A DNA stretch of 64,000 nt from Photobacterium phosphoreum (lineage in GTDB: Bacteria; Pseudomonadota; Gammaproteobacteria; Enterobacterales; Vibrionaceae). Of the stretch, positions 47,639 to 57,195 are shown piece after piece. The notes beneath the pieces are model-generated. The model did no database searches. It was not told where the DNA came from and saw nothing but the letters and a program-made list of their open reading frames with translations. Where the stretch lies: positions 1,980,639-2,044,638 of the forward strand of contig NZ_MSCQ01000001.1 of NCBI RefSeq assembly GCF_002954725.1, written 5' to 3'. Made by a program: the position numbers and the translations under genes. Numbering within the stretch: the stretch's first letter is position 1; the number at the start of each line of letters is the position of its first letter.

Positions 47639-48541
47639 ATGAAGATCTTAGTGACAGGCGCAACCGGACTCATTGGCAAGGCACTACTCCCTCATCTAAA
47701 TCATGATGAAATAACCGTGATTAGCCGTGATCCTGCCCGCGCTTATCAGCTACTCGGTCATCATATTAATGCGCTTGATTCATTGCAATCGTTGCCTAAT
47801 CTTGATCAATTCGATGCGGTGATTAATCTCGCTGGCGAGCCGATTATGGATAAGCGTTGGAGTGAGCAACAAAAACATATCATTGAAGATAGCCGCTGGA
47901 ATATCACCCAACAACTGGTTGATAAAATCAAAGCCAGTAACACCCCGCCGCATATATTTATCAGTGGCTCAGCAGTAGGCATCTATGGCGTTCAACAAGA
48001 TTCTACTATTGATGAAACCTTTACCATTAAACCTAATGATGCTGATTTCTCACAACACGTTTGTTATCGCTGGGAACAAATCGCCCTTGAAGCACAATCA
48101 GAGCAAACGCGTGTATGCCTGTTAAGAACAGGGATCGTGCTGGCTAAACAAGGTGGCGCACTTGCAAAAATGTTACTGCCTTACCAATTTGGTTTAGGGG
48201 GTCCGATTGGTAATGGCCAGCAATATTTCCCGTGGATTCAGTTACAAGATATGGTGCGAGGAATTTTATTTTTAATCAATAATACAGAAGCTCAAGGTCC
48301 GTATAATATGACCGCCCCCAACCCCGTCACTAATCGTACTTTCAGTGCCACCCTTGCCAGCACCTTGCATCGCCCGCACCTGTTATTCACTCCAGCTTGG
48401 GTATTAAAATGTGCTCTTGGGGAGTCATCACAACTGTTATTAGACGGTCAACGCGCATTGCCGAACAAGTTACAGGCAGCAGGGTTTCACTTTACTTTCC
48501 CTTGTATTGAGCAGGCATTGAAGCAAACGTTGTGTGATTGA
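47639..48541 (+). CDS. yfcH: YfcH/SDR39U1-type NAD(P)-dependent epimerase family protein
   Basis: A 300-aa extended short-chain dehydrogenase: Rossmann motif MKILVTGATGLIGKAL, then INLAGEPIMDKRWSEQQK (family hallmark) and HIFISGSAVGIYG, with the C-terminal DUF1731 part (PNKLQAAGFHFTFPCIEQAL). Reaction and substrate are not established. It is a single gene preceded by a plausible CGAGGGAA ribosome-binding region. Confidence 0.92.
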   Translation: MKILVTGATGLIGKALLPHLNHDEITVISRDPARAYQLLGHHINALDSLQSLPNLDQFDAVINLAGEPIMDKRWSEQQKHIIEDSRWNITQQLVDKIKASNTPPHIFISGSAVGIYGVQQDSTIDETFTIKPNDADFSQHVCYRWEQIALEAQSEQTRVCLLRTGIVLAKQGGALAKMLLPYQFGLGGPIGNGQQYFPWIQLQDMVRGILFLINNTEAQGPYNMTAPNPVTNRTFSATLASTLHRPHLLFTPAWVLKCALGESSQLLLDGQRALPNKLQAAGFHFTFPCIEQALKQTLCD

Positions 48542-48693
48542 TTAAGTATGTTAGCGCAATAAAAGCAGGGTTGAATAACAGCCCTGTTGAGTAATAATCC
48601 TGTAAAAAATTCATTAGATATTAGACCTAAAGATCTTGCTATAATTATCCCCAACCAATAACATGTATAATAAATGCAACATTGGAGTTTGTT

Positions 48694-48849
48694 ATGTTAG
48701 ATCTAACTAATCCTACCGTTATTAAGTCTCTTATATTTTTAAGTGTTGAATCTATCGTTTTAATTTTAATGGTATCAGTGCCTATATTATTAACGTCGGC
48801 ACTAATTATTAAAAATATTCGATCTTTTTTTAATCGAAACAAACAATGA
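48694..48849 (+). CDS. Small hydrophobic protein, 51 aa
   Basis: A short ORF starting MLDLTNPTVIKSLIFL, with a predicted membrane stretch (SIVLILMVSVPILLTSALII) and a basic C-terminal tail (KNIRSFFNRNKQ), the positive-inside arrangement of a single-pass inner-membrane protein. GGAG lies at suitable distance before the ATG. It fills an otherwise empty gap between yfcH and ybbP. No family recognised; AT-rich composition lowers confidence. Confidence 0.5.
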   Translation: MLDLTNPTVIKSLIFLSVESIVLILMVSVPILLTSALIIKNIRSFFNRNKQ

Positions 48850-48877
48850 TCAAAAAATATTGGTAACGCCGACTTCA

Positions 48878-51385
48878 TCACCGCAACGGCAATAATAATT
48901 TTTTAATCTGCGTCCGCGACACCAAATACACCAGTGCGATTGCCAGCACAGGTAAGCCTAACCACATCAGCGGATGTAAGCTAAACGGCAATTCAAACCC
49001 TTTAACCACCAGCAGACCGACAACAAATTCAGCACCTACCGCAGCAATCACACCAGCCAACAACGCAATGATTCCATATTCAAACCACAGAGTAGCGGCA
49101 ATACGTTTGCGACTAGCACCGAGTGTACGGTAAAGCTGAATTTCCGTTTGGCGCTCTGAAATACTCAGCCGTAACAACGTCATGATCAACAGTAAGCCAC
49201 TGACAACACCTAGCCCAGCTAACACCGTTAACGACCAACTCACTTGCGCCAACAAGCCTTGAATACGGGTTGCCATCATCCGTAAATCAAGCACCCCCAC
49301 GGTAGGATATTGGCTGGCTAGCGTATTTAATAATGCATTTTGTTGCTCGCCAACCCGAAAACTAACTAAGCCTGTTGCGGGAAATGACTGCAACACATCT
49401 GGGGTGAAAATAAAGTAGAAATTGGGCTTCATATTGCGCCATTCAACATTTCGAATACTATTAACGATGGCGTTAAATTCCAATCCGCCAACGGTAAATG
49501 CCAGCTTGTCTCCCAAGTAAATATTCAACCGTTTGGCAATGCCAGATTCAACCGAGACACCTTCCGTTTTTCCCCACTGCCCTTTGGTCACTACATTGTG
49601 GCTTGGCAGTGTTTTCGCCCATGTGAAGTTAAGCTCACGCCTTAAAGCAGGATCAACACTATCATCATCTGCGTTACGATTTAGCTCATTACTTATGTCA
49701 GTATTAGCTTCAGCTTGATCCGTTGAGGTTGCATTTGATGAGGCGTAAAAACGTTTATCGTTAATTGCCACTAACCGCCCTCGCGTCACAGGGTAGCCTT
49801 GCGAACGGGTTAGATTAGCTTTATCTAAAGCCGCTAAATAGCTTTGTTGTTGCTCAGGAGCAATATTAAGTGCAAATACATTTGGCGCATTCGCTGGCAG
49901 GGTATTTTGCCAATCCGCGAGTAATTCATTACGTAATAACCCGATTACAGCCAGTAACATCAATGAACAAGTTAATGCTACCAGTTGAGTCGCAGTTTTG
50001 GTTTTACTGCGATTCACACGGCTTAGCGCTAAACTATAAGCCGCGCCTAGCTTCAATTTTTGTAATAAAGAAATAGCCGTTATGCCAATGCCTGCTAAAA
50101 CCAACAACAACCCTACGATACCTAACAGGGTTAGCCACACCAATACGTTAGTGCCAATCCACACAACGGCGGCTAACACAGGAAAAAGTAACAGTAACCA
50201 TGCTAAGCGGCTCGGTGTGGATGCTATTGTCGATGCTTGTACTGAATTGATTGCGGAGGTTTGTACTAACCGTGACAGTGGGATCCCTAATGCTGGTAGT
50301 GCAATTAACAGCGCCAACAATAAACTGATCACAAAAGGTGCAACCCCCATCGCAGGTAGCTGATCGGGCAGTAGGTTTTGCAGGGGATAACGCAGCAACC
50401 ACTCAAGCCCTAATCCGAGCGTTAAACCAATAACAATCGCGACCACAAACACAAGTCCGATCTGAGTTAACAACCAACGCCATAAAAAACCTTGAGTCGC
50501 GCCAAGGCTTTTCATCATCGCCACCGCCGTCTTACGAGTCGTGGCGTAATGCTGACATGTAAGTACCAAGGTAGCGGCAGCCATTAATACCACCAGCACT
50601 AACGTCAATGATAAATACTGCCGCGCACGTTCAATAAAATCGCCACTGCGTCCGGCATCATTTTCAGTTAACCACCGCTGACTTGGGGTTAAGGTTAACT
50701 GCTGACGAATATCAGCCAATGTCTTATTTGAACCTGAGAAATAATAGCGATAACTGATGCGACTCCCCGGTTGAACCCCACCCACTGCTTCAATGTCCTG
50801 TTGATTAATAAACACAGTCGGCATTTGGCTAAATGGATTAAACGATAGTTCTGGATCTTGAGTAATGCGTCCGCTAATTTTTAGCTCTGCATCCCCTAAC
50901 ATCAATACATCACCAACTTTCACGTTTAACAGTGAAAATAACCGTTCCGCCAGCCACAACTGGTTCGGTTTTACATGGTGTTCTAATGACGCGGTATCTG
51001 CACTTTGTAAGCTAAGTTCACCCCGTAATGGAAAGCCTGAATCCACCGCCTTAACGCTGACTAACTGCATGCCGTTATCACTAAATGCCATGGTGCCAAA
51101 ACGGATTTGCTGGGAAACCTTTACAGCATCGGTTAGTAACGCCTGAAGCTGTGAAGTATCAATGGGCTGCGAGGAAACTAATACTCTATCGGCAGTTAAC
51201 GCTGATCGTCCTTGATCAACGATGATCGCTTCCACTCGGCTCACTAATGCCGATAACGCAAACACACACGCTATAATCAAACTCAAGGCCAAAGTGACTA
51301 ACCACAATTGGCCTTGGCGAATTTCACGCCATGCCCAATGTACAATAAATGATCGATTATTAGCAGCAACAGAAGTATTAAACAT
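48878..51385 (-). CDS. ybbP: ABC transporter permease YbbP
   Basis: An 835-aa FtsX/MacB-type permease with an N-terminal helix (LALSLIIACVFALSAL), a large periplasmic domain, and further groups of helices ending in LHPLMWLGLPVLAIALVYLV. With YbbA it forms a type VII-like (mechanotransmission) ABC complex. Its overlap by 8 bp with ybbA shows translational coupling. Substrate unknown; proposed roles concern lipid or envelope functions linked to neighbouring tesA. Confidence 0.92.
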   Translation of the reverse strand: MFNTSVAANNRSFIVHWAWREIRQGQLWLVTLALSLIIACVFALSALVSRVEAIIVDQGRSALTADRVLVSSQPIDTSQLQALLTDAVKVSQQIRFGTMAFSDNGMQLVSVKAVDSGFPLRGELSLQSADTASLEHHVKPNQLWLAERLFSLLNVKVGDVLMLGDAELKISGRITQDPELSFNPFSQMPTVFINQQDIEAVGGVQPGSRISYRYYFSGSNKTLADIRQQLTLTPSQRWLTENDAGRSGDFIERARQYLSLTLVLVVLMAAATLVLTCQHYATTRKTAVAMMKSLGATQGFLWRWLLTQIGLVFVVAIVIGLTLGLGLEWLLRYPLQNLLPDQLPAMGVAPFVISLLLALLIALPALGIPLSRLVQTSAINSVQASTIASTPSRLAWLLLLFPVLAAVVWIGTNVLVWLTLLGIVGLLLVLAGIGITAISLLQKLKLGAAYSLALSRVNRSKTKTATQLVALTCSLMLLAVIGLLRNELLADWQNTLPANAPNVFALNIAPEQQQSYLAALDKANLTRSQGYPVTRGRLVAINDKRFYASSNATSTDQAEANTDISNELNRNADDDSVDPALRRELNFTWAKTLPSHNVVTKGQWGKTEGVSVESGIAKRLNIYLGDKLAFTVGGLEFNAIVNSIRNVEWRNMKPNFYFIFTPDVLQSFPATGLVSFRVGEQQNALLNTLASQYPTVGVLDLRMMATRIQGLLAQVSWSLTVLAGLGVVSGLLLIMTLLRLSISERQTEIQLYRTLGASRKRIAATLWFEYGIIALLAGVIAAVGAEFVVGLLVVKGFELPFSLHPLMWLGLPVLAIALVYLVSRTQIKKLLLPLR

Positions 51386-52088
51386 GGCGATCGTCCTTGT
51401 TAGCTTGCCTATCCTGTTCCCTACTTAATACACCATTATCTAACCGCAGCACTCGATCGCACCGTGCTGCTAATACATCATCATGGGTCACTAATATAAG
51501 GGTAGTGTCGCTGTCTCGATTAAGCTCAAATAATAACTCAATCACCATTGCAGCCGTTTGCTGATCTAAATTTCCTGTCGGTTCATCGGCAAATAGAATT
51601 TTAGGATTGATCATAAATGCGCGCGCTAATGCCACCCGTTGTTGCTCGCCACCTGATAATTGACTCGGTAAATGGGTCTCTCGTCCTTGTAGACCAACCA
51701 CCGCTAACAATTGTTTAGCGCGTTCAATATCAATGGCTTTATTTTGAATTAAACATGGCAAAGTAACGTTTTCTAACGCCGTTAAAGTCGGTAATAACAG
51801 GAAATTTTGAAACACAAACCCAATCGATTCACTGCGAAGCTGCGCCCGTTGTTCATCATCTAAGGTTGTCAGCTTATGACCTAATAATTCGATCTCACCA
51901 GTTGTTGGCACATCTAACCCTGCCAGCAGCGTCATTAGGGTCGATTTTCCTGCTCCCGATACACCGACTAACGCAATTGACTCACCTTGCTCGACCTCAA
52001 GCGAAACATCCTGCAAAATGGTCATTGGCGACAAGGCTGTCGTAACCTGTTTAGAAACAGAGTGTGCTTTTATTACGGAGACTGACAT
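51378..52088 (-). CDS. ybbA: ABC transporter ATP-binding protein YbbA
   Basis: A 236-aa LolD/MacB-type ATPase: Walker A GVSGAGKSTLM, Q-loop VFQNFLLLP, signature LSGGEQQRVALARAF, Walker B ILFADEPTGNLD and switch TLILVTHDD. Partner of YbbP. Its start codon at 52086-52088 shares two bases with the tesA start on the other strand (CATG). On its own strand AAAGGA lies at good spacing upstream, inside the tesA coding sequence, which supports this start. Confidence 0.94.
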   Translation of the reverse strand: MSVSVIKAHSVSKQVTTALSPMTILQDVSLEVEQGESIALVGVSGAGKSTLMTLLAGLDVPTTGEIELLGHKLTTLDDEQRAQLRSESIGFVFQNFLLLPTLTALENVTLPCLIQNKAIDIERAKQLLAVVGLQGRETHLPSQLSGGEQQRVALARAFMINPKILFADEPTGNLDQQTAAMVIELLFELNRDSDTTLILVTHDDVLAARCDRVLRLDNGVLSREQDRQANKDDRHV

Positions 52089-52698
52089 GGTACGAATCCT
52101 TTCATTTATAATGCTGTTCTTTTCATCGACAGCATTTAGTCAAACGCTATTGGTCTTGGGTGATAGCTTAAGTGCTGGCTATCAAATGCCAGCCAATAAA
52201 AGTTGGCCCGCTCTACTGCCTGAAATATTAGCCCAACAATCTCAACCGACGACAATTATTAATGCCAGTATCTCAGGTGACACCAGTGGCAATGGCTTAG
52301 CACGATTACCACAACTGCTCGCGCAACATCAGCCTGATATTGTCTTAATCGAATTAGGTGCCAATGATGGCCTACGCGGCTTTCACCCTAAAATATTACG
52401 CAATAACGTTAGCCAGATGATCACTTTAATTAAAGAAATGGGATCCCAGCCGTTATTAATGCAAATAGAAATCCCACCAAACTACGGCAAACGCTATAAC
52501 GAACTGTTCCGTAATACCTATCCAAACCTGAGCCAATCGCTTAATGTACCGCTATTACCTTTTTTTCTTATTGATATCATTGTTCAACCTCAACTAATGA
52601 TGAAAGATGGCCTGCATCCAACAGTTGAAGCACAACCACTTATTGCCCAATTTATGGCGCAGCAACTTAAACCTTATCTCAACAAGGAAAGCTTATAA
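52087..52698 (+). CDS. tesA: Multifunctional acyl-CoA thioesterase I / lysophospholipase
   Basis: A 203-aa SGNH hydrolase with signal peptide (MVRILSFIMLFFSSTAFS), so periplasmic. Catalytic blocks: GDSLSAGY (nucleophile Ser), SGDTSGNG, GANDGLRG and the C-terminal DGLHPT with Asp and His. Hydrolyses acyl-CoAs, lysophospholipids and esters. The start at 52087 follows ACGGAGACTGAC, a strong SD lying inside ybbA; it is divergent from ybbA with overlapping start codons. It overlaps ybbO by one base (TAATG). Confidence 0.95.
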   Translation: MVRILSFIMLFFSSTAFSQTLLVLGDSLSAGYQMPANKSWPALLPEILAQQSQPTTIINASISGDTSGNGLARLPQLLAQHQPDIVLIELGANDGLRGFHPKILRNNVSQMITLIKEMGSQPLLMQIEIPPNYGKRYNELFRNTYPNLSQSLNVPLLPFFLIDIIVQPQLMMKDGLHPTVEAQPLIAQFMAQQLKPYLNKESL

Positions 52699-53525
52699 TG
52701 ACAGCGTCTATTTTAATCACTGGCTGCAGTTCTGGTATTGGCTATTACTGCGCTGCCGAACTCAATAAATTAGGCTATAACGTGATCGCCAGCTGTCGCC
52801 AATTACGTGATGTTGAACGATTAAACAACCAAGGGATCAACTGTATTCAACTTGATCTTAGTTGCTCAAAATCGATTGATCGCGGATTAAAACAAGCATT
52901 AGTTTTAGCGAATGGCCAATTAGATATGTTGTTTAATAATGCCGCTTACGGGCAACCAGGGGCATTAGAAGATTTACCAACCGACGCATTGCGCGCCCAA
53001 TTTGAAACTAACTTTTTTGGTTGGCATCAACTTACTCGCACAGTGATCCCGCTGATGCTACAACAAGGTCACGGAAAAATTATTCAAAACAGCTCAGTAT
53101 TAGGCTTAGTGGCGATGAAATATCGTGGTGCCTATAATGCCAGTAAGTTTGCAATTGAAGGTTATACCGATACGCTACGCCTTGAACTAGACAATACCCC
53201 ACTGTCTATTTCTTTAATCGAACCAGGCCCGATTGAAAGTCATTTCCGTCAAAATGCTAAACACCAATTCGTACAACATATTGATATTAAAAACTCTCGC
53301 CATCAGGACGCTTATCAACAAACACTGCATCGATTAGGCGCTGCTAACCCTAATAATAAGTTCACTTTAGGTCCTGACGCCGTCTTTAAGCAGGTGTTAG
53401 CCATAATTAACAGCAAACATCCAAAAGCACGTTATTATGTAACTCAACCCACTTATATTTTTGGCTTTCTTCGCCGTATACTGCCGACAAAATGGTTAGA
53501 TAAACTGCTAATCAAGAGTAATTAG
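52698..53525 (+). CDS. ybbO: SDR family oxidoreductase YbbO
   Basis: A 275-aa classical short-chain dehydrogenase: cofactor loop ITGCSSGIGYYCA, NNAAYGQPG, catalytic Ser in QNSSVLGL and catalytic YNASK in RGAYNASKFAIEGY. Translationally coupled to tesA by TAATG. The E. coli homologue has been described as an NADP-dependent aldehyde reductase; the substrate here is inferred only. Confidence 0.92.
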   Translation: MTASILITGCSSGIGYYCAAELNKLGYNVIASCRQLRDVERLNNQGINCIQLDLSCSKSIDRGLKQALVLANGQLDMLFNNAAYGQPGALEDLPTDALRAQFETNFFGWHQLTRTVIPLMLQQGHGKIIQNSSVLGLVAMKYRGAYNASKFAIEGYTDTLRLELDNTPLSISLIEPGPIESHFRQNAKHQFVQHIDIKNSRHQDAYQQTLHRLGAANPNNKFTLGPDAVFKQVLAIINSKHPKARYYVTQPTYIFGFLRRILPTKWLDKLLIKSN

Positions 53526-53798
53526 TGGAATATAGGCCATAATAGCAGCGTTTATTATGGCTAAATTTAGCTACCACATTCAAAAAAAATGGTGATAAAA
53601 ACAACACTTTAAAATTCAACATTAATATATCCAGCCAAATTTAGCACTTAAAGTTAAACAAATAGCCTTTAAATCCATATTATTAAGCCGCCGCTGTAAA
53701 AACCATAATAACGTCACATTAATGTCACAATAAAACGCTACAGTAGTCTCAAGTCAAAAGACTCTTATCATCGTAAAATTTCTTATCTGAGGTGTAGT
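53526..53798. other. Gap after ybbO leading to a PhoB-type promoter
   Basis: About 270 bp, AT-rich, without an ORF until the small gene at 53799. The only recognisable elements are the Pho box and -10 at 53711-53744. Confidence 0.55.
53711..53744 (+). promoter_or_regulatory. Putative Pho box and -10 before a 23-aa gene
   Basis: ACGTCAC at 53711 and ATGTCAC at 53722 are spaced 11 bp like PhoB half-sites, separated by the A/T-rich ATTA. A -10-like TACAGT lies at 53739-53744, about 10 bp downstream, with no usual -35 hexamer: the geometry of PhoB-dependent promoters. Confidence 0.6.
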
Positions 53799-53870
53799 AT
53801 GTCGTTGCGCCAAATTAATATTATCTGTCTCTGTATCACAATTGCGGTAATGGTTACCTTTAATAATTAG
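53799..53870 (+). CDS. Microprotein, 23 aa, hydrophobic
   Basis: A 24-codon ORF starting MSLRQINIICLCIT and ending VMVTFNN, hydrophobic through most of its length. GAGG lies six bases before the ATG, an excellent ribosome-binding site, and a Pho-box-like promoter lies about 55 bp upstream. It could be a small membrane protein or a leader peptide; ybbN begins 87 bp downstream. No family recognised. Confidence 0.5.
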   Translation: MSLRQINIICLCITIAVMVTFNN

Positions 53871-53957
53871 CGCCATTTACTGCTATTTTCTTGATTCGCC
53901 TCGATTCATCCCCATATATTTGATATAGCCTTTCAAATAGCAAACGGATATCAGCAC

Positions 53958-54812
53958 ATGTATCAAAATGTCGCTCTTGAATTAAACGAACAGAATCTTC
54001 AGCAAATCATCGATCAATCGATGCAAACGCCGGTAGCCATCAGTTTTTGGGCACCTTCAATGCCAGAAACCCTTGAAGTGAATGCAACGCTTGAAAAAAT
54101 TGCGCGTGAATATCAAGGCCAATTTACACTTGCGACAGTGAACTGTGAAACGCAACAAATGGTAGCCTCTCAGTTTGGTGTGCGTGGTTTACCCACTGTT
54201 GCCTTATTTAAGGGTGGTCAGCCTATTGATGGTTCTGCTGGGCCGCAAACAGAACAAACATTACGTGAAATGCTACATCGTCATTTACCAACACCGGAAG
54301 AACTTCAACTACAACATGCATTAACATTAGTAGAAAGCCAAGATTACAATCAAGCACTAGCATTACTGCGCCAGCTGGCACACAAATTCCCTAAAAATAG
54401 TATTATTGAACTTGCGATTGCTGAGTGTTTAGTTGCGGCTGGATTATTTGATGAAGCAGAGTTAATTCTTGCAACCATTCCAATGCAAGATCAAGATGCT
54501 AAATATAAAGGCTTGATTGCTAAGCTTGAATTACACAAACAAGCAGGCAACTCTCCGGAAATTCAGCAGTTAGAACAAAAATTAGCGGCTAATCCAAGCG
54601 ATGCAAATATTGCGTTTGAGCTTGCTGTTCAATACAGCCAAGTCAACCGCAATGAAGAAGCATTAGCACTATTACTTGATATTCTTCGCCGCGATCTTAA
54701 TTTTGCTGATGGCAATGCTAAAAAGACCATGATGGATATTTTAGCCGCATTAGGTCAAGGTAATCCCATTGCTGCTAATTATCGTCGTCAATTGTATTCA
54801 TTATTATATTAA
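53958..54812 (+). CDS. cnoX: Chaperedoxin CnoX (YbbN), thioredoxin fold plus TPR
   Basis: A 284-aa protein: thioredoxin domain (about 1-110, with FWAPSMPETLEV where a CxxC would be, and GVRGLPTVALFKGG) and a C-terminal TPR region (LVESQDYNQALALLRQLA onward). The active-site cysteines are absent, as in a holdase rather than a reductase. E. coli CnoX protects GroEL/DnaK clients under oxidative stress. In E. coli it neighbours ybbO-tesA, the same order as here. Confidence 0.93.
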   Translation: MYQNVALELNEQNLQQIIDQSMQTPVAISFWAPSMPETLEVNATLEKIAREYQGQFTLATVNCETQQMVASQFGVRGLPTVALFKGGQPIDGSAGPQTEQTLREMLHRHLPTPEELQLQHALTLVESQDYNQALALLRQLAHKFPKNSIIELAIAECLVAAGLFDEAELILATIPMQDQDAKYKGLIAKLELHKQAGNSPEIQQLEQKLAANPSDANIAFELAVQYSQVNRNEEALALLLDILRRDLNFADGNAKKTMMDILAALGQGNPIAANYRRQLYSLLY

Positions 54813-54826
54813 TTATTCGACAATAT

Positions 54827-54868
54827 AAAAAAGGCCCATCAGCATATATCATGCTGACGGGCCTTTTT
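54827..54868. terminator. Bidirectional terminator between cnoX and the META-domain gene
   Basis: AAAAAAGGCCCaTCAGCAT-atatc-ATGCTGAcGGGCCTTTTT: strong stem with T runs for both convergent genes. Confidence 0.92.
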
Positions 54869-54893
54869 CTATTCAGAATAATTAGTCTAAGTA

Positions 54894-55307
54894 TTAACTC
54901 GCGTTCGTTTTTTCAAACACTAAAAACTTATTACCAGAATCAACCACTAAGGTATCATTAATTACTTCAATACTGGTTGCACTACGCAAAACATTGAGCA
55001 TATTTTCTTCTTGGGTCACAAGCTCTGGCAAACAAATTCTGCGGGTAACACTAGGTAAAGTAAAACTACCATCAGCCGCAATTAAACGACCTTTAAATTG
55101 GTTACAACCGGTAAAGCCAGAAACCTTCATATCAGCATTAATATCTAATTTAGGTCTATGCTTGGTCACCCCAGGAATACAGACCCCACCTTTCAGTGTC
55201 CATTCTCCAACCAGTTGCGTTGATTTCTTTAATTGCTGATTAGAAAAACAGCCCGTCAATGAAATCGCTAATAATATTAATAAACAGAATCTACTCTTTT
55301 TCATCAT
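54894..55307 (-). CDS. META-domain lipoprotein (HslJ-like)
   Basis: A 137-aa protein. The lipoprotein signal MMKKSRFCLLILLAISLTGC fixes the start at 55307 or one codon later; the upstream frame to 55334 is rejected. The META/HslJ domain follows (VGEWTLKGGVC, then SGFTGCNQFKGRL, the family hallmark). Members are envelope lipoproteins associated with heat-shock or novobiocin phenotypes in E. coli; function here is unproven. Confidence 0.82.
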   Translation of the reverse strand: MMKKSRFCLLILLAISLTGCFSNQQLKKSTQLVGEWTLKGGVCIPGVTKHRPKLDINADMKVSGFTGCNQFKGRLIAADGSFTLPSVTRRICLPELVTQEENMLNVLRSATSIEVINDTLVVDSGNKFLVFEKTNAS

Positions 55308-55387
55308 TACTCTATAACTCAATCTTAATCTCAATAGATTGCTTTAATCATCCCTAAACAGGCTATTGAGATAACAATCAAATAAAA

Positions 55388-55418
55388 TAATGCCGATGAT
55401 CTCTCATCGGCATTAAAA
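55388..55418. terminator. Terminator after ompA
   Basis: AATGCCGATGA-tctc-TCATCGGCATT forms an 11-bp stem; on the minus strand it is followed by ATTTTATTT, downstream of the porin gene. Confidence 0.85.
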
Positions 55419-55460
55419 TTCAAACTAGTTAAAACTAGACCGTTTGTACAATCGTCTTAA

Positions 55461-56486
55461 TTACTTAAGGATGATTTGTACTGAACGCTGCACGTAGTTA
55501 GTGCTGTCTGCTTTATTAGTTTGGATTGGGTTAGTGTTAGCAACGTGAGAAACAGTTAAGCGAGTTGCGCTAATACCGTTTGCTTCTAGGAAGCTAGCAA
55601 CGTTTGCTGCACGCTCAGAAGACACTTTATCGTTAATAGCCTGGCTACCAACACTATCGGTACGACCGATGATTTGAGCGTTAACTTCTGGGTTAGCTTG
55701 CATAGTTGCAGCAATCTCACCTAGGTTGTAACGACCGTAAGCGTTTAGCTTAGTTTCACCATTTTGGTATGGTAGAACGTAAGATGAACGAGTTGGGATT
55801 TGAGCTTCAACAGCAACTTCTTTAACAACTTCTACATTGTTAGTAACAATTACTGGTGTTGCAGGTTGACCAAACTTGTATGTCATACCCCAGTACGCTT
55901 GAGTTAGATCAGCGTGACCGTGTGAAGTACGTAGGTTTTGGTAGTAATCAGCACCGATTTGAGTAGATAGTGCGTTAGTGATCTGGTAAGACAGACCTAA
56001 ACCACCAGTTGCTGAGAAACTATCAGAACGCATGTGGAATACTTGATTAGCGTCTTTATCACCAGCGTAGATGTAAGTTGCACCTACTTTAGCAAATGCT
56101 GATAATTTTTGTGTAAGAGGTAAGTTACCTTTAACACCTACAGTTGCTAGGTTTAGGTTTGAACCACCTAGGTTATGCATGAAGTCATAGCTAGCGTATG
56201 CGCCAACATATTGGTTGAAGTCGTAACCAGCATCTAGTTTAGCGCTAGGTGCATTAGTTTGACCACCAAATGCGCCTGAATCAGCGCTACCAACATAACC
56301 CATACCAAGTGCACCACCAACCCAGAAGCCGTGGCCTTGACCAGCGTACCAGTGACCAGTTGCTGCTGATTGAGTTAGCGCAGTGTTATTTGTAGCCGTT
56401 GCAGGTGCATCAGCAGCCATTGCTGATGTAGCAACGCCTAGAGATAAAGCTGCTACTACAGCTAGAGATAGAGATTTCAATTTCAT
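55461..56486 (-). CDS. ompA: OmpA family outer-membrane porin
   Basis: A 341-aa protein: signal peptide MKLKSLSLAVVAALSLGV...MAADA, an eight-strand beta-barrel (about 40-190), a linker, and a C-terminal peptidoglycan-binding OmpA domain (about 225-341) with the cell-wall binding Asp and Arg in IGRTDSVGSQAINDKVSSER. The start at 56486 follows TGGAG; an ATG four codons upstream is less likely. Strongly biased codons indicate an abundant protein. It is divergent from the TcpP-like regulator gene across about 700 bp. Confidence 0.94.
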   Translation of the reverse strand: MKLKSLSLAVVAALSLGVATSAMAADAPATATNNTALTQSAATGHWYAGQGHGFWVGGALGMGYVGSADSGAFGGQTNAPSAKLDAGYDFNQYVGAYASYDFMHNLGGSNLNLATVGVKGNLPLTQKLSAFAKVGATYIYAGDKDANQVFHMRSDSFSATGGLGLSYQITNALSTQIGADYYQNLRTSHGHADLTQAYWGMTYKFGQPATPVIVTNNVEVVKEVAVEAQIPTRSSYVLPYQNGETKLNAYGRYNLGEIAATMQANPEVNAQIIGRTDSVGSQAINDKVSSERAANVASFLEANGISATRLTVSHVANTNPIQTNKADSTNYVQRSVQIILK

Positions 56487-57195
56487 GTTTAACTCCATTG
56501 GTTAAATGCTTTAAAACTTTCTAATTGTCTGCCCATATAAGTGCGTACTATCTATTTTTTTAAGTGTGTATCGCAGGACAGTCTTTGTCAGGAACCCAAC
56601 CATTTTGTGACTGAGTCAACATTAAGGCAAATAATAAAAAATGATGTTCACAATTAATTGGCGTTTTTTCACACGTGTCAAAAAAATGGCTTCTGAAAAA
56701 TAAATCTTTCAGAAAAAATTTAGATAAATGAAAAAAAACGTTTTTTTAAAACCAAATGATTCATATAAAAAAAGATAAATACTTGATAAAATCACGGTAC
56801 AATACATGAAAAACAATCAGTTAAACAAATAAACCCTCACCATCAATCTGTAAAAAAAAATATGAAAAATATACTTTTTTATACTACTTATAATATGATA
56901 AATAATCATATCCCATCTTTTATAGGCTAAATTATCCTTTATCATCTCTTCCATAAATATTTTTTTTTGTTAGCATTTGCTTTGAAAATAAACATCCGAG
57001 ATGTGTGATGGCCTTTTTTAGAGTAAAAATAGCCGAAGTAACTCCCTTGTTACTCTTTTATTTACTCTCAAAAATGAAGATTTATAGCGCGTATAAACAC
57101 CGACGCACTTCAAAACTGAAAACAATAACAATAAAAAAGCAGTCGTATTTAAGAGCGTACTGCACAAAACAGATACTAAGATAGGTAGTAACGCC
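56487..57195. other. 709-bp AT-rich region between ompA and the TcpP-like gene
   Basis: Rich in A and T runs from about 56640 to 56990. Two weak overlapping ORFs near 57008-57203 are not convincing. It presumably holds divergent promoters. A-tracts and several T-N-AAA words occur, but no operator can be defended by eye. Confidence 0.55.
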
